A stretch of DNA of 64,000 nucleotides from Neelides folsomi (lineage: Eukaryota; Arthropoda; Collembola; Neelipleona; Neelidae). Of the stretch, positions 32,082-45,360 are shown piece after piece. The notes below the pieces were generated by a model. That model was given only the letters and a program-made list of their open reading frames with translations, was not told the DNA's origin and searched no databases. The DNA lies in contig JAQGBZ010000302.1 in NCBI GenBank assembly GCA_034687125.1, positions 1-64,000 of the forward strand, written 5' to 3'. The position numbers and the translations under genes are program-made. The stretch's first letter is position 1; each line of letters begins with the position of its first letter.

Positions 32082-32114
32082 ATACGGTCATGACCGTATT
32101 CCTGACCGGTCAGG
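32082..32114. repeat. Two abutting perfect palindromes
   Basis: ATACGGTCATGACCGTAT (32082-32099, 18 bases) and CCTGACCGGTCAGG (32101-32114, 14 bases) are both perfect and are separated by a single base. They could be a dimeric protein-binding site or a small cruciform. No neighbouring gene explains them. Confidence 0.7.
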
Positions 32115-35100
32115 AGCTTAATTGAGCTTTTAGTACTGTTCCACTCTAGTGCCTATAATAATTCGAAAAGTTGAATAATGGCAATTATTACTATGATAGT
32201 TTATAATTTATAATATAATTATCAGAACATTTATGAAGTTCTAACTATTGATTTAAAAGGTGTGGTAATATTTAAATGCTCAAATCATTATTTCAATCAA
32301 TTTTTATTCAATTTTCCGCATTGGGGTTGTTCAATTTCTTGAAACTAATTTCATAGGGAGTCGGTGTTACACTGGGGCTTATAATGCACATTTGCCTTAA
32401 GTACCTAGTAGGATTTAAATGTCGGGGTTGGTTAAAGGAGTTTAAACTCGAAAGGTGGAAGACCTCGTTAAAAATTATTACCTTCACTTTTACTCTATGT
32501 ATGCAAAGCCTCCCATTGGTAGTATACATACTTACTACGTATTTAAGTATCTTCTAGTATTTTAACTATCATATATAAATATATACATAAATATATAAGT
32601 AGTCTTCATATCTTTATAATGGTAGTTTTTATATAATCTCCAAGTATCATTTAAAAAAACTGAATAAGCTTCAAAGGGAGCCATTCACCAATAAACACCG
32701 CACCACTTGAAATAAACTTGTCCACTTCTGTTCCAAAAGTCTAGACAGAATAAAACAGAGGTTTATTAGAAAAGGTGGACTTTGATAATGAACAGGAATT
32801 GACCGAGTGGAAATGAAAATTGGGAAAAATTGTTGAGGCTGCACAAAAGTTGAATTTTCCCCTCGAGGAAGAAACCAAATATTGGTAAAATCACGTGGAA
32901 TGTGAAATTGTGCTTTTACTTGGATGTTGGTATTAAATGAAACCCAGCTTAATAAATTGCGTTGGCACGTTGGCAGAACGGAGGATGAATGAACAAAAGC
33001 CCAATTGCTAATTGTTACGAGACTCTCGAAGTGACCATTAGTTCCTTCCCAATGTTAATTGCCGCCTCGAGAGAACAAATAATATTATTATGACTAACTC
33101 AAGATTTACATAAATGCATCACTATTTTGTATTATTATGTAAGCTTTGCACAATATAATATTAAGTTGCATTCTCGCCAATTTAAAATGTTGGCACCCTA
33201 CTAAGGCCTTAGGCGGATATACAATGTATGTTTGGTATTTACGCACTTTGGAACAAATTATAAACAAATAATTTCAAAGGCCCCAAATTCATTCTCCAGG
33301 GAAGCAATTAAAATCTTCATGATTTGACTCCCAATGCTATAATTATCATTATGAACAAAATATTATTAATGAACTTGTGTAAGAGAGAAGAATTGTTTTA
33401 TTTTTATTTACCCTAATTTTAAATTATTTAATACTTTATGATGCTGATTTAAATTAGAGTAGAGTACCATGTGCTAGCATACTCTATAATGGGTATTATT
33501 AATGGTAAGACTAACATTAAGTCTAGGCAGTTGTAATGTTGTAAATTAGTATCGAGACATCTTTTATTTATTGCAAAGATACTAATGTAGCTCGAAACCT
33601 TTTAGGTTCCTATTTTGTCTTTAAGTTTTTATTGTATTGTTTATTTCTGCAATGTTTCAATTTGAAATAAGGCTTAAAAGATTTTAAATGATATTCTATA
33701 TAAAATCACTCTTTGAAATCACTCAATCTCTGGTCATAATCAAATACTCATTGGTCATTATAGCCGGTTTTAAAAGTTAATCTATCAACAATCAACATTC
33801 ACATCAATCAATGTAATTTACTCAATAAAAGAATAAAATTTCTTTTAGAATACCAATTAATGCTATATCATTTTATTGATTATAAGCATTCGAGCATATT
33901 CCTACATAAACCAATTTAAAATGGGCAAACCTCTGGGAAATTCTTGTCTATATAAAATTTTATAATAATGCTATTGATCATTTACAAATATGTAAACGTT
34001 GAATATGTTTACCAAATATGTTTATGTATATACTTTATGTACCTTATATGTAGGTCTAATGTATATAAATTAATATATTTATGCATATATGTGACAGTGA
34101 AAGTATGTAAGTATACTGATTATAAAGTGAATGTATATGTGTACAAATTGCACCCATACTCTATCTACATATTTGTGTATGTATATAGAATATATGTTGA
34201 GATGCATTGTTTATGTAGTTCCTATTTGAAATTACACATTTCCTTATTTAGATGGATGAGGGTTAAAGTCTCCATTTCCTTATGTTATTATTTTCTTACT
34301 GGAATGTGCATGGTAAGTTCTCCTCCTTCCCCGCCCTAATCCCTACATAACGAGAAAAAGTGAGGAAAAGCTCAAATCTTGGATTTAACTTTTCCAACAA
34401 CTCACTTCTTGAAGTATCTCTAAATCACAACCGGACATTTTGGGTATGATTAATATGACAGAGGTTCTTTAATTGTTAGAACCAAATGCAATGAACTCAC
34501 AAGAGAAATCCAATTCATATTTTGGGAAATTTGGATAAACACTCATAATTCTACATTCATTTGACATATTTAGTAAATTACCAATATATTGACATAGGTG
34601 TTGGAACGAAATTCTTATTTATAACTTGTCTCATTAAGAGCCATTTGGACCGATCAGTCATGTTGATTGACACAAGCGTTCAAATATCCATTTTACCGCA
34701 TTGCAAATCCATATGTTTGACACATTGTATAATCAAAATAACTCATATCTTATAGTTTTTTATAATAAACAATATTCCTTGCATTCCAATATGTACAATA
34801 TGAGTAATTCTTTATTTGAGACGACGTTAGTCAATATTTAATAATATACCGTATAGTATTGTATTATATTATAAAGTAGTATTATAGTTGACTAGTCCAG
34901 ACTCTCAATTACATAATAGCCATTGATTGGTGTTTGTTATTTAATATTCATTTGAAGCATGGTGTTAAGAGTTAAGAGCTAAGAATGAGGAAAGTTTGTA
35001 AAAGTATTTTACGATGGCTTGTTAAATATTTCCTTAAAACTTTTTCCACGATCTGAGCCGAAATCTTGGCCCAATTTCACTACGAGAGAGAATCTCCGTT

Positions 35101-36323
35101 GATTTGAATGAAATTAGGAAACCATTTTCATGTTGTTAAATAGGAAGTTAAATGACGATCTGCCCTGGGTTTAGCCAAGACCAAACTTTGAAGATTTCTC
35201 CCTTAATGGACGAGAGCCAAAAAAGAAGTTTGGGAGTCGACGGGCGAATAAACTGCCAAAACGGAAAATTGAAATTTCCTTTCTCCCCCTGCCAGACTTC
35301 ATTTTCCAAGACATTCCGCTTTTATCATCACCATCACTGGAGGAAAATCCATGATGGAAAATTTGAATTTAAAATAAGTAATTCCATTTTTCCGAAAACC
35401 AATTTATTTTTTAAATCCTTCCCAATTCCTTTCCACAATTCAATATATGGGCTAATAAATGCATCTAATATTCTTATATATAGAGATTTCTTAAGTTTAA
35501 CAAATTATATAAATAATTTAATTCGCACATCCTCGTCATGCCATGTTAATTATAATAAAATACCTATCCTAGTTTGTTAATCTAAAACTGGAACATTTGG
35601 ATTTTTAATTTTCTTTCCCAATCTGAATTGTTTCATTAGTAGAAGCACGGAACAATTATACTAATATCAATGAAGATTCCGTGAGTATGATAAACTTTTC
35701 TAATAACGGTCCATGGGAAAAGTAGCAATTAAAATAAAAAAAATCACAAAGATACTTTACCTAACTAATGGTTTATTGCCTTCCTTAATTCCCCATGTTT
35801 TTTTCTCCAAGCCACTTTCTTATACAAAGGAAAGTTCTGAAATATGATAAAGGGTTTTATAGCATACCTAGCCAATTTAATTTATCTGGATAGGATATAA
35901 GTTTTTTGTATAACAAATGAGAATGGTCTTTAATTGGCATATTGTCGTCTGCCTCATGTCTATATTTTAAGCTTACTGCAATGAAAATATAACTTGCTAT
36001 TACTTGTCTTAATGACTATCATAGAAGATGAAAATATCTTCTCTTTTAATTGAAAGGGGGTTAAGATATTTGGATTCTATAAAGTCCTTTAATTCCTGCA
36101 AGGGGTAATCGTATCTAAATTTTTACTTTAATACCAATTTACATTAGTTATTAGTTATATCCTTAAAGTACTCTGTATGTGAGTTACTACAATGTACAAA
36201 TACATTATAAGTACACTCTTTATGTACTTTAATTTAATGCATAAGTTGTATAATAAAATAAATAACTATAAAATAATAATTAATATAGGTTTAAACTTAC
36301 ACTATACAGGTAGATACTATGTA

Positions 36324-36859
36324 CAAGGTGGGTCCGAGTTAACCCTCAATTTTCAATGAATCATAACTTTTTAATTTTCATTCGAATTTTCTGATAAATG
36401 GTAATTATATTCTCTATACATCATTTAATAAGTACAATTATCTCATTTTGAGACTTGAACCCCATTGGCTTCATACAGCGCTCCAAACGACCAGCAACCA
36501 AGGCCTTTTGAACATAGCAACGGGTATTTCTTTGAATGCTTCAATAATTCCTTCTTTGAGCTGAACGATGGTTGATGGATTTTGGGTACACTTAAGCAGC
36601 GTTCTTGGACAATCCAAACATTTTCGTCTTTTAACAGACGGCAGTGATTATCCAAAACGAGGAAAAGAAACTAGAAAATCAAACTTTCTCATGTTAAAGT
36701 GTCTATCGTTTAATAACTATTGAACCAATTCAGTTTATATTTTGCTACATAATAATGTAATGTATTACCTATTTAACGGCCAAATTATTAAATTTTAATC
36801 ATGGATAAATTTAAAGTTATGATTCATTAAAAATTGAGGGTTAACACGGACCCACCTTG
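36324..36859 (-). mobile_element. Deleted Tc1/mariner-type DNA transposon, 536 bp
   Basis: Terminal inverted repeats of about 50 bases (CAAGGTGGGTCCGAGTTAAC at the left; the complement at the right) are flanked by TA on both sides (36322-36323 and 36860-36861), the target of this superfamily. Inside, the minus strand carries a transposase relic split over two frames: LVLDNH near 36650, then in a shifted frame STIVQLKEGIIEAFKEIPV and MFKRPWLLV, and CMKANGVQV-like words in a further frame. This is the C-terminal end seen in IS630/Tc1/mariner-type DDE enzymes. The N-terminal catalytic part is missing and the frame is broken, so the copy is dead but could be moved in trans. Confidence 0.8.
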
Positions 36860-36861
36860 TA

Positions 36862-39800
36862 TATCAAATATAGTTTATTCCGTTTCAATTTTAATTAATA
36901 TATAATGTATCGTTGTTTTCGTTGTCTTTTTGTAGTATCTGTAATGTTATTCCTATTTTGATAATTGAGGAGGTTTTAGTGAAAGCGAAGAAAGCGAAGC
37001 CAAGATCCACTTGTTTACATAAGAATCAAGAGAAAGGAAGTTTCACAAGTCTGGAGGCGTTAATTTCTCGATGCGCATCTTTTAATTAACGTAATTTTTA
37101 TATTAAATGAGAAACGAGATGGGAAGATGGAATGTGCAAATAAGCCCAAAATTTCAGTTTTCCCCTATTCATCAACGTATCTGTATTATATTATGCAATA
37201 TTAACATAATATAGGTTGGAAATGATTTAATAACTAAAAGTGGCATGATAAACACACAATGTATGAAATTATAACCATTAATTAAACACAATTAAAATAT
37301 AAATCACATATACCGCATATAATATATAGCTTAGCTTTAGAATTTATAAGTTAAAACTGTAAATACTATACATAATACTATACATTAATGTATTCTATCT
37401 AATCGATGAGATATTTAAGTATGGACCATATAGAATACAATAGGTACAAGAACATTGTTATGTTAGGTAAAGTATTTGTATAAGACGTTAGACTTTATTA
37501 AAATATATAATTAAATGCGTCTTATTTCATTTGAACATACCTAGGTAATACTATAATTTCAATTTTACAACACAACACGTAGGCAAATTATTAAATTAAT
37601 ATTAATTCAATTTCCCTCCAATTACCTAATAATTTCCTTAATGTAATGAGAAATATAATTGCAATTACTTTGAAGTTTTGGGAGATATGAAGTCTGGGCC
37701 TTGTGGAAGGAGCACAATTCCATAATTTCCTTCTTTTCAAAATTCATTAGCTCAAAGTTGAGTTGTAATGGAGGAAGTTATGGGGAGTCTCAACAAGTCT
37801 GGAAGTTATCCTAATTGTAGGTGCTATGTGGTATGAGAGCTCTAATGAGCCAATAAACAGAATCTTCAACGTTCCACAGCCTTCTTATCTTTACACCTTA
37901 TCTCTTCCTTTAATGGGCTTTTGTGAGCAAGTCGCATTTTTAAATGAACGTGTAAACTGTCACTGAACTTTATCACAATTATCACTTTATAATGATCATA
38001 TGATAAAGCCTTGGTTCTTCCCAGAAAAAATTTCTCCTACTTTTAAAACTGTATTTTTTTAATTTTACACGTACGTTTAAAATCTTTTTAATTCTTATAT
38101 GTTGCTAAAAATTAAATTGTAAATTGGTCTAAATAAATTAAATTCCAGATTCCAAATAATCTGGTATAATCTATAGTTATATATGTAGATTAAATTATTT
38201 TGCAAGTCTCTTGTACTTTGATTTCTAATTTTCTCTTTTGTGGCGTTTGTGAAATATTATTGGGGTAGTAGGGTAAGTAAGGTTGTAAAGGGGTTTAGGA
38301 GTTTTGGATTCCTTCCGATTGTTGATTACATAAATACGTAGAGAGGAGTTCCGTCCTTCTAATGTTGATAATCTTCTCAAATGACTTTCATCTCCTTTCT
38401 CTTTATCAGAGGAGCTTTTCATACATATAAATAAGAATTATGATAACTCCCTATCAAAGCCCTGTAGTAATCTGCCATATGAAGGTTCGTTACTCTTTAT
38501 TACAAATCTTTCCCTTTGGTCTTGGAGCTAAGCCGTGTAATGGTGTAATGCATACTGTCTATGCACAAAACTCGTTTTCCCCCTAAAGTGTACTTCTTAT
38601 TTGATATTTCCCTTGTAATGAATGCGCGTAAATAATGTATATCTCCTCCTACGTTGCTCAAATTGTAACAAGGTAATTTAGATTTTCCCTTATTACCCTG
38701 CTCTTAAGCTTCATGGAACTTCCATGAATTATTTTACCAATTCTTGTCCAAGACGTTTCAATTCTGAAAGTTCTCATTTCTAGTGCGTAGTTAACATATA
38801 CGACGTAAGATGTAAGTATTACATAAGTATGTCATAGTTGATTTCACGCATGAAATATAGAGAAATATTATGTATGTATCGTATGTAATATTATTAGATT
38901 GACCTTTGGGTCGATTGAAGTCCAAAAACTTTACCTTGATTGAAGCAGAAAACAAGTTTTGAAGTTTGGTCGAGATTTTCCAATCCTCAGAAACTAAGGG
39001 TTTCGAAACCACGAGTCGTAATTAATTCTACTCTGGGCTATTAGGAAAACGTGGGTCTTGATTAAGCAAAGGAAATTAATTAAAGGGATCCGTTCCTCAT
39101 CTTCCAACACTACGCCTCTATGAATCCCACAGTTAAATACTTCTTTTAAAGCCCTTAAATATTCTCCCGGTTCGCCCGTTTCCGCTTCCAAGAATAAATG
39201 GCGAAGGAAAGGAAAAATGTTCCTTTGTTTTTCAGAAGTCTCGAGCTGTCAGGTTAAAAATTCAGGTTGGTTTTGTTGAATTGTGATTCAAAAGGTCCCC
39301 AGGCCACTTCACTTGTCACCTCCGCCAGGGAGATGAATGTGGAGATGAATATGGAAAGAAAATAATTCAAATGACGGGGTTTTGTGATGGATCTTCATGG
39401 GCGCGGGGCCAACAAACAACCCACGAGGAAGATGCGAGGCGGAGAGCGAGGCTGCTGGGACTACACCGGAGAAAACCAAACTTCTTCTTTTAACCCGGGA
39501 GCTCTCCGTTCGACTCTGAACATGCCCGGCTCCCTTCCTCAAAACCCGCTCCTTTGATCAACCATCAACCCATCAAATACGCAATGGAGAAATAAGGCAA
39601 AACTCACAAATGCTCTAACACAATTCAACACATCTTTAGTCTTCACATTTAATTAATATTTTGCTACAAACAATAAGCAGTTCTATAACTTACATGTACT
39701 TATATTATGTATGAAAATAACAAGGTAAAATTGTTTAATAAAGTTTAATTAACAAACAATCGAAAGTTTTGTAAAGTTACTTCATTATTTACAATAACTT

Positions 39801-42800
39801 TGATTTGTTCATGTACTTTATAATATGAAAATGGAAAAGGGTAAAAGAGAAAGTATTTATATGAACAAATGCCAATAAAGTACAATAAATATTATGAATA
39901 CATTTGAAGCCATCCAAGTAATATAACTTATGTAACAAGAAATAAAATGTGTCCAGGTTGTGAAATATTGTGAATGGATTATTTATGGGAAGGGACAGTT
40001 GTGAGCGGAGGGAATTCCCAGGTTGTCTTCAAGTGTCGGTCGGAGGGACTGTTAAATTAAAAAAAACCTGTCCGTGAGTTGGAGGTGAAAGCGAGGGATC
40101 CCTGAGGACCTCCCATGCTCCCAACACGTGTAGGACGAGATGGAAATTTACTCCTTTTCCATATTTATAATGGAGAGACAAGAGGGTTTATTTATTGCGG
40201 CTCATCCTTTCCCGCCCTCCCCGTCCCTCTTCACTTCCACTGCAAAGGCCGAGAAATAAAGTGATGGGATTTGTTCCACCTCATTTCAATTGCCCTACGA
40301 GCATTTGGGAATTGGCCGGCCGATTTCACAAACGTCTCTTGGAGGATTTGGGGGGATCAGAGCTAAAGCTCTCGATTGAACAACACCTTAATTCAACTTA
40401 ATTGAAAACTTGGTCAGCTCCTCCTTTAATGCAGACGGACTTTCTCCCTTTGGGATATTTAATAGCTTTGCATTTGGCAATACCATTGCTATTATTAAAA
40501 ACAATTTGTTTGCTCAGTTTTAATAAAATTGAGTTATATTAAATATTGAATTGATCTATTTTATAAACTCATATAATTAATGGTAAATACATTCAGTACA
40601 AGTATTATTGTAAAACAGTATTTGCAGTATTTCGTACTACAATAAGCATGGTTGAAAATTGGAATTTTAACAGATTCTTGAGAAAATTAATAAAATAGAA
40701 ATATTTAAATATTTTAGGCAATTATTGTAAAAAATTTTTTTGAAATAAGTTTAGATGAAGCAAAAGAAATGAGAATCAATTTTGGGAATGAATTTTTAAA
40801 AGAATTTTTTCCTCGCCTGGAAATTCTTACAAAAGCATAATAAGAAATAAATGACGCCGTTTGAAGTTTCCGTTTTTCATTTGAGTGTTCCATATTGTAT
40901 TTTGTGAATTAAAGTTCCTCGATGAAGTGGGAGAAGATGAAGGCAATGGTTTTCCCCATCATTTGAAGGCCGTCTGGGAATATGAAAGGGAATGGCTAAA
41001 CCAAACCCGCTGGATCCTAATATAGAGAAGAGCAATTAAAGTTGCGAGTCGTGATGAGCAGGTAAACAAAGGAAATCTCTCTCACTGTTGTACAACGATC
41101 CAGCAATCCCACTAAAATATTATTTTCCCCAATAATTGGAGATTCATCTTAATTGACCTTTCAATTAAATGGATTTCCCTCCCTTTCCAAATGTTCCTAT
41201 ACGATTCCTATATACAGTAGGTGCATATTATGGAGCAAATGACTCAAATGAGGCTGTTTGGAGTTTTCGGTGGAATTGTTGAATGGAATGACTCGAATTG
41301 TTGGTTCGTCTGGAACATTCGGATCCTTATTTGATTTTATTATGTAAAATGAGGGAAATGGTAAAATACCACATAACTCACATAACACATAAGTATAGAT
41401 CAAGACTGTTGTTCCTCCATATGAGGATCCATAAGAGGTGTATTCATGCTTCAATTGCATGTTCCTCGTCCTGGTAAAGGGGCCCATTAGTGACCATTTG
41501 TACTCAATTATTGAAAGGAGTAGGGGAGAGTTGGTTACATGAAAAACTTTACGACCAGTTCACTATTTGGGCACATTGGAGGATTAACTTTTGGGAGAGG
41601 GCGATTGTGAAAACCGGGGATTTTGGAATTTGGGGAATTTCGCACTCTCCCACCCACAAATATGGGAAAGGATTGGGAGTTTTGGGTAAGGAAACGAAAT
41701 GTCGCCCGGGAAATTTTCTCCCTTCTCAATTCCACTTATCGAGGAGATTGGAGGGCGTAATTTATCAGTTTAATTAAAATTTGATAAATACTTTGGGCAA
41801 AAACATCATCGATTTTCCAATTTGAGGAAAAAAGTTGCGGAATCACTCGAGTGGAAATATGTAGTTTGGGCCCGAGAGTTGGACTTGATGGAGGGGAAAC
41901 ATTAGTTTACATCCCGACTCCACGACAACTCCCATCTCCTCAGCTTCTCCAAATTCCCTCACTTATTTAGAGCTAATCACTTGGAGGAAAGGAATCATTG
42001 GGCTCGTACAATTTCCTCACACATATGGTCCTCAAATACAGACCTCCATTTGATTTCATATAATACCCTGCTTGACAAAAGGTTTATTTTCCCAAGGGAA
42101 AGGATTTAAAAAGATGATTGATCAAAATGGTGATGAATGGAGTAATTTAAAAACGTTTAGGAATTTTTCAATTGTGGGTCCATTGGTCGAAGGTTGTGGC
42201 GTTAATCTCAAGCTGTGATTCCACCTCCACTCATTGATTTCATCATCCCTAAAATTCAAAATTTCCAACATATCTCTCTATTACTTTCTCGCCCACACAC
42301 TTGATCTTATATCCGTATTTACTTATTTATTTACAAGTTACATAAAGAAGGTATTCACTATATTTCGTATTGATATGTGTGTACTATTACTTATATTTAT
42401 ACATATACAATATCACTATGTGTGTGTAATACTGACAAATAAATACATATGAATTATAGGAAAATATTTTAGCTCTGGGTAATATGAAAAGCCATAAGCT
42501 CTTTGTATAAGACTCACAATACGAGCATTAAATAAGAAGTTGGTTACGGAGGCTCAATCAATCCAGAAGGAATAAAAGTCATAAAAGTGTAAAAACACTT
42601 ATAAAATGTGGAAATGGATCTAATTTCCCATTAAAAGGATTCAAGTCCATGTAAGCGGATCCTATTTTAAATAATTGTCCATATAACCGTGCACCTGAGA
42701 AAACTATTCACAAATCCACCTCTCTCATCCAAGGCATTTACAAAGTTTATGTTTTATATTTTTAGTATATTTTTATTAAACGGCTCAAGTTTCATGAGGC

Positions 42801-45360
42801 CTTAGCTTGTAGACATTGTGCATCGTCCCATCCTATCAGGGTAAGTGTCATTAAAGTCGAGATTTCCAAAGTTATATTACAAACACCCATCAACATTTTT
42901 ATGACATCTCCGACATTAAAAACTTCTTTATATTTTATACCTACAGGTTCCTTATATCCTCTTAACATAAATATTCTTTATAAACTTATATCTCTTTAAT
43001 GTAAATTTTTACAATGCAATGCACAAAAGTTACCTAATACAAAAGAATACAATATAAAAGAAATTTAATATCATATTTTTAGACTTCTTAAAATTATTAC
43101 ATTAAAGTATAACATAAGCAGATAGGCATTCATTTTGTATTTATTTTACCATATCCTACATGTTATACTAATAACAGTGATATTTGATATCAGTAGTGCG
43201 ACGTTCAATAAATCCCTATAAAACCCTAGAAAATATTTTTGTTAAATTATTGCTCCTTATAAAGATCCCTTTCTTCATTGTTCCCTTCCATCGACTGAGG
43301 AAGAATAAATTGAATCTTTTGAGCCAAGGTTTGAGGATCTTGAATCACCTTATGTGAGGGCTATGTGTGTGATCTTTTCATTACGCTCCTCATTGTGCAT
43401 TGTGTGGGAGAGGTCGGGTTTGTGTATGGGGATCTGAAGAGTGTTAATAGGAGGGATTTATTCATAGCATCCCTCGCGTCGAGACCTTTTCCGCGGAATT
43501 TTCTTGGCAGGGAAAAGGATGATTTCCGTTGAGAGAAGTTTATGGGGCTGCAAATAAGCCCCGGCCCCTCCAGGATACTATGCTTCTAAAAAAGTGTCCC
43601 TGCCTCAACGTTGAGAACGAGGACAGTCGAGGACGGTCAGATGATAAAGACACTGGGATTTATTTGGAAATCTTTCACCTTTCTCTTTCCTTCATCTCTG
43701 AGTTCTCTCGGGTTTGTACAGTGGAGAAGAGAGATGTTGGAGGAAAAGACGTCAGACGTAAATCAGGGCAGTTGTTCAATTCAATTTGTCTCGCATTCCA
43801 AGAAATGAGATTTACACCCAAAAGCCCTCGTTCACTTCCGACTCCTATTGACTGTGTGATAGGGAAGGGACTGAAGGGTTGTAAACAAATTGAGGGAAAT
43901 GGTCCTCATATGAAGATACCCAAAACACCATGTTTTACGTTCACTTTTTAAATTCCTTCCATTCACTTTATGGCTTCAAAAAGTGTGAACGCGTTCCTTG
44001 CCAAATATTTAATGATGCGAAGTGTGGCGGAACAGAATTTGTCTCGGTTGGAAATCATCTCAACCTATTTTGCTTATTGTTGGACATAAAAGAATCCCGT
44101 CAAATCCTCGTTTTACAGCTCCTGAGCACATCACACTTATAAATAATACTTTTATGGAGGATTATATAAATGGGATAGTGAATTACAATTTACACAATTT
44201 CTATTGCAGTCACTTATGTATTATTCCGGCTCTTTTGCCTTCTTCACTTTTCTTCAAGTGGAGGAATGAAATTGAAGAGAAAGTGATTATTTGGACTTCA
44301 AGACCTCGACTCAAATTACTTCTATTGAGAATCATATGGAGGAATTTCTGATTCCTTTTTCCTTCTTTTCTCTGTTAGATAAATATACTTTTTACTCCTA
44401 TCTCCATTCCATATAAAAGTTTTCTCGTCTTCAATTATCTTTTTCTAAACTCAATGAGGATGATTGGATTACACACGAAGCAATATTTTATAATGTGAGT
44501 GTATAGTAAGTGTATTTGAATATTTATTGTATATTGCATGTACTCTACTGAAGATACGACTCATCTAATGTATATAAAGAATACTGAAATTAGCTGATCT
44601 AGCAATCCAATGATATATGATTAGCATGCATACAAGTGAATTATGGGTTTGATTAGGCTCGATAAGTGTGAAGTGGCCAATTGGCTCAATTAAGGGTCAT
44701 TTAACGAAATTGAGTCATTGTAATTTAAAGATTAGGAGTGAAATATCGGGGAAAGTTCCGGATCTCTTGTATTTTGCTATAATCAGAGCAGAGAAGTTCA
44801 TAATCATGATTGAGAAATTCAATTCCAAGGGCATGAAGGGGCAACTACAATATATGTGGAAGAGAATGATGAGATAAGTCCAAAGATCACCAGGATAAAT
44901 GTCGATATCTAACAATCCTATGTCCACAGTGCACATCTTTTAGATAAAAGCCACTAAAAAGGTCTATACCGAATAAATTTAAAATATAAATATTTACTTA
45001 TTTCATTTACAACTTGATTCAATCAATGTTTTAATACGTAGAATGAATACAAAATATAAATGTCTGATTCAATTTTCATGATAGGTTAGAAATCTCAGCC
45101 TATATTTATCAAAAATTAAATTTTTGTTTCATTTTAAACTTTGAATCATTATTTTCATTATATGATTTACAATATTGTGCTCGTACATGTGTAATACCAT
45201 TTAAATATCGTATTTAGACAACAGGCAATTAATGTAAACCAAGTATCTGAATAAGATGGCTTTTACATACTAAAACAATTAAAATAAATGTTTATACTAT
45301 TGTAGTACTACTTTGAACATAATACTTAAAATGAACATAATTACTATATAGAATTATTTG
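36862..45360. other. Non-coding region (part 3)
   Basis: No convincing exon. GC-richer islands lie at about 37650-37950, 38660-39600, 39960-40450, 40850-42250 and 43250-44450, separated by AT-rich stretches full of TATGTA/TACATA words. Homeodomain-type TAATTA and CAATTAAA words recur in the islands, as expected by chance in part. Open frames such as the one near 43530-43950 lack family resemblance or biased codon use. No RNA gene or sizeable repeat was recognised. Confidence 0.45.

Larger units (their letters stand above)
31801..36321. other. Non-coding region (part 2), with two adjacent palindromes
   Basis: AT-rich sequence with GC-richer islands at about 32650-33080 and 34960-35340. It includes two copies of TTCGATTAAACGC (31846-31858 and 31863-31875) and the adjoining palindromes at 32082-32114. 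The stretch at 33960-34230 is TATGTA-type low-complexity DNA that yields a meaningless open frame. No gene recognised. Confidence 0.45.

Noticed and set aside
33968-34339. 123-codon plus-strand frame rich in Tyr, Val, Ile and Cys
   Set aside because: It is generated by TATGTA-type low-complexity DNA and does not resemble a structured protein.
43529-43951. 140-codon plus-strand frame
   Set aside because: Composition and residue pattern look random, overlapping frames of similar length exist, and no family or splice context was found.
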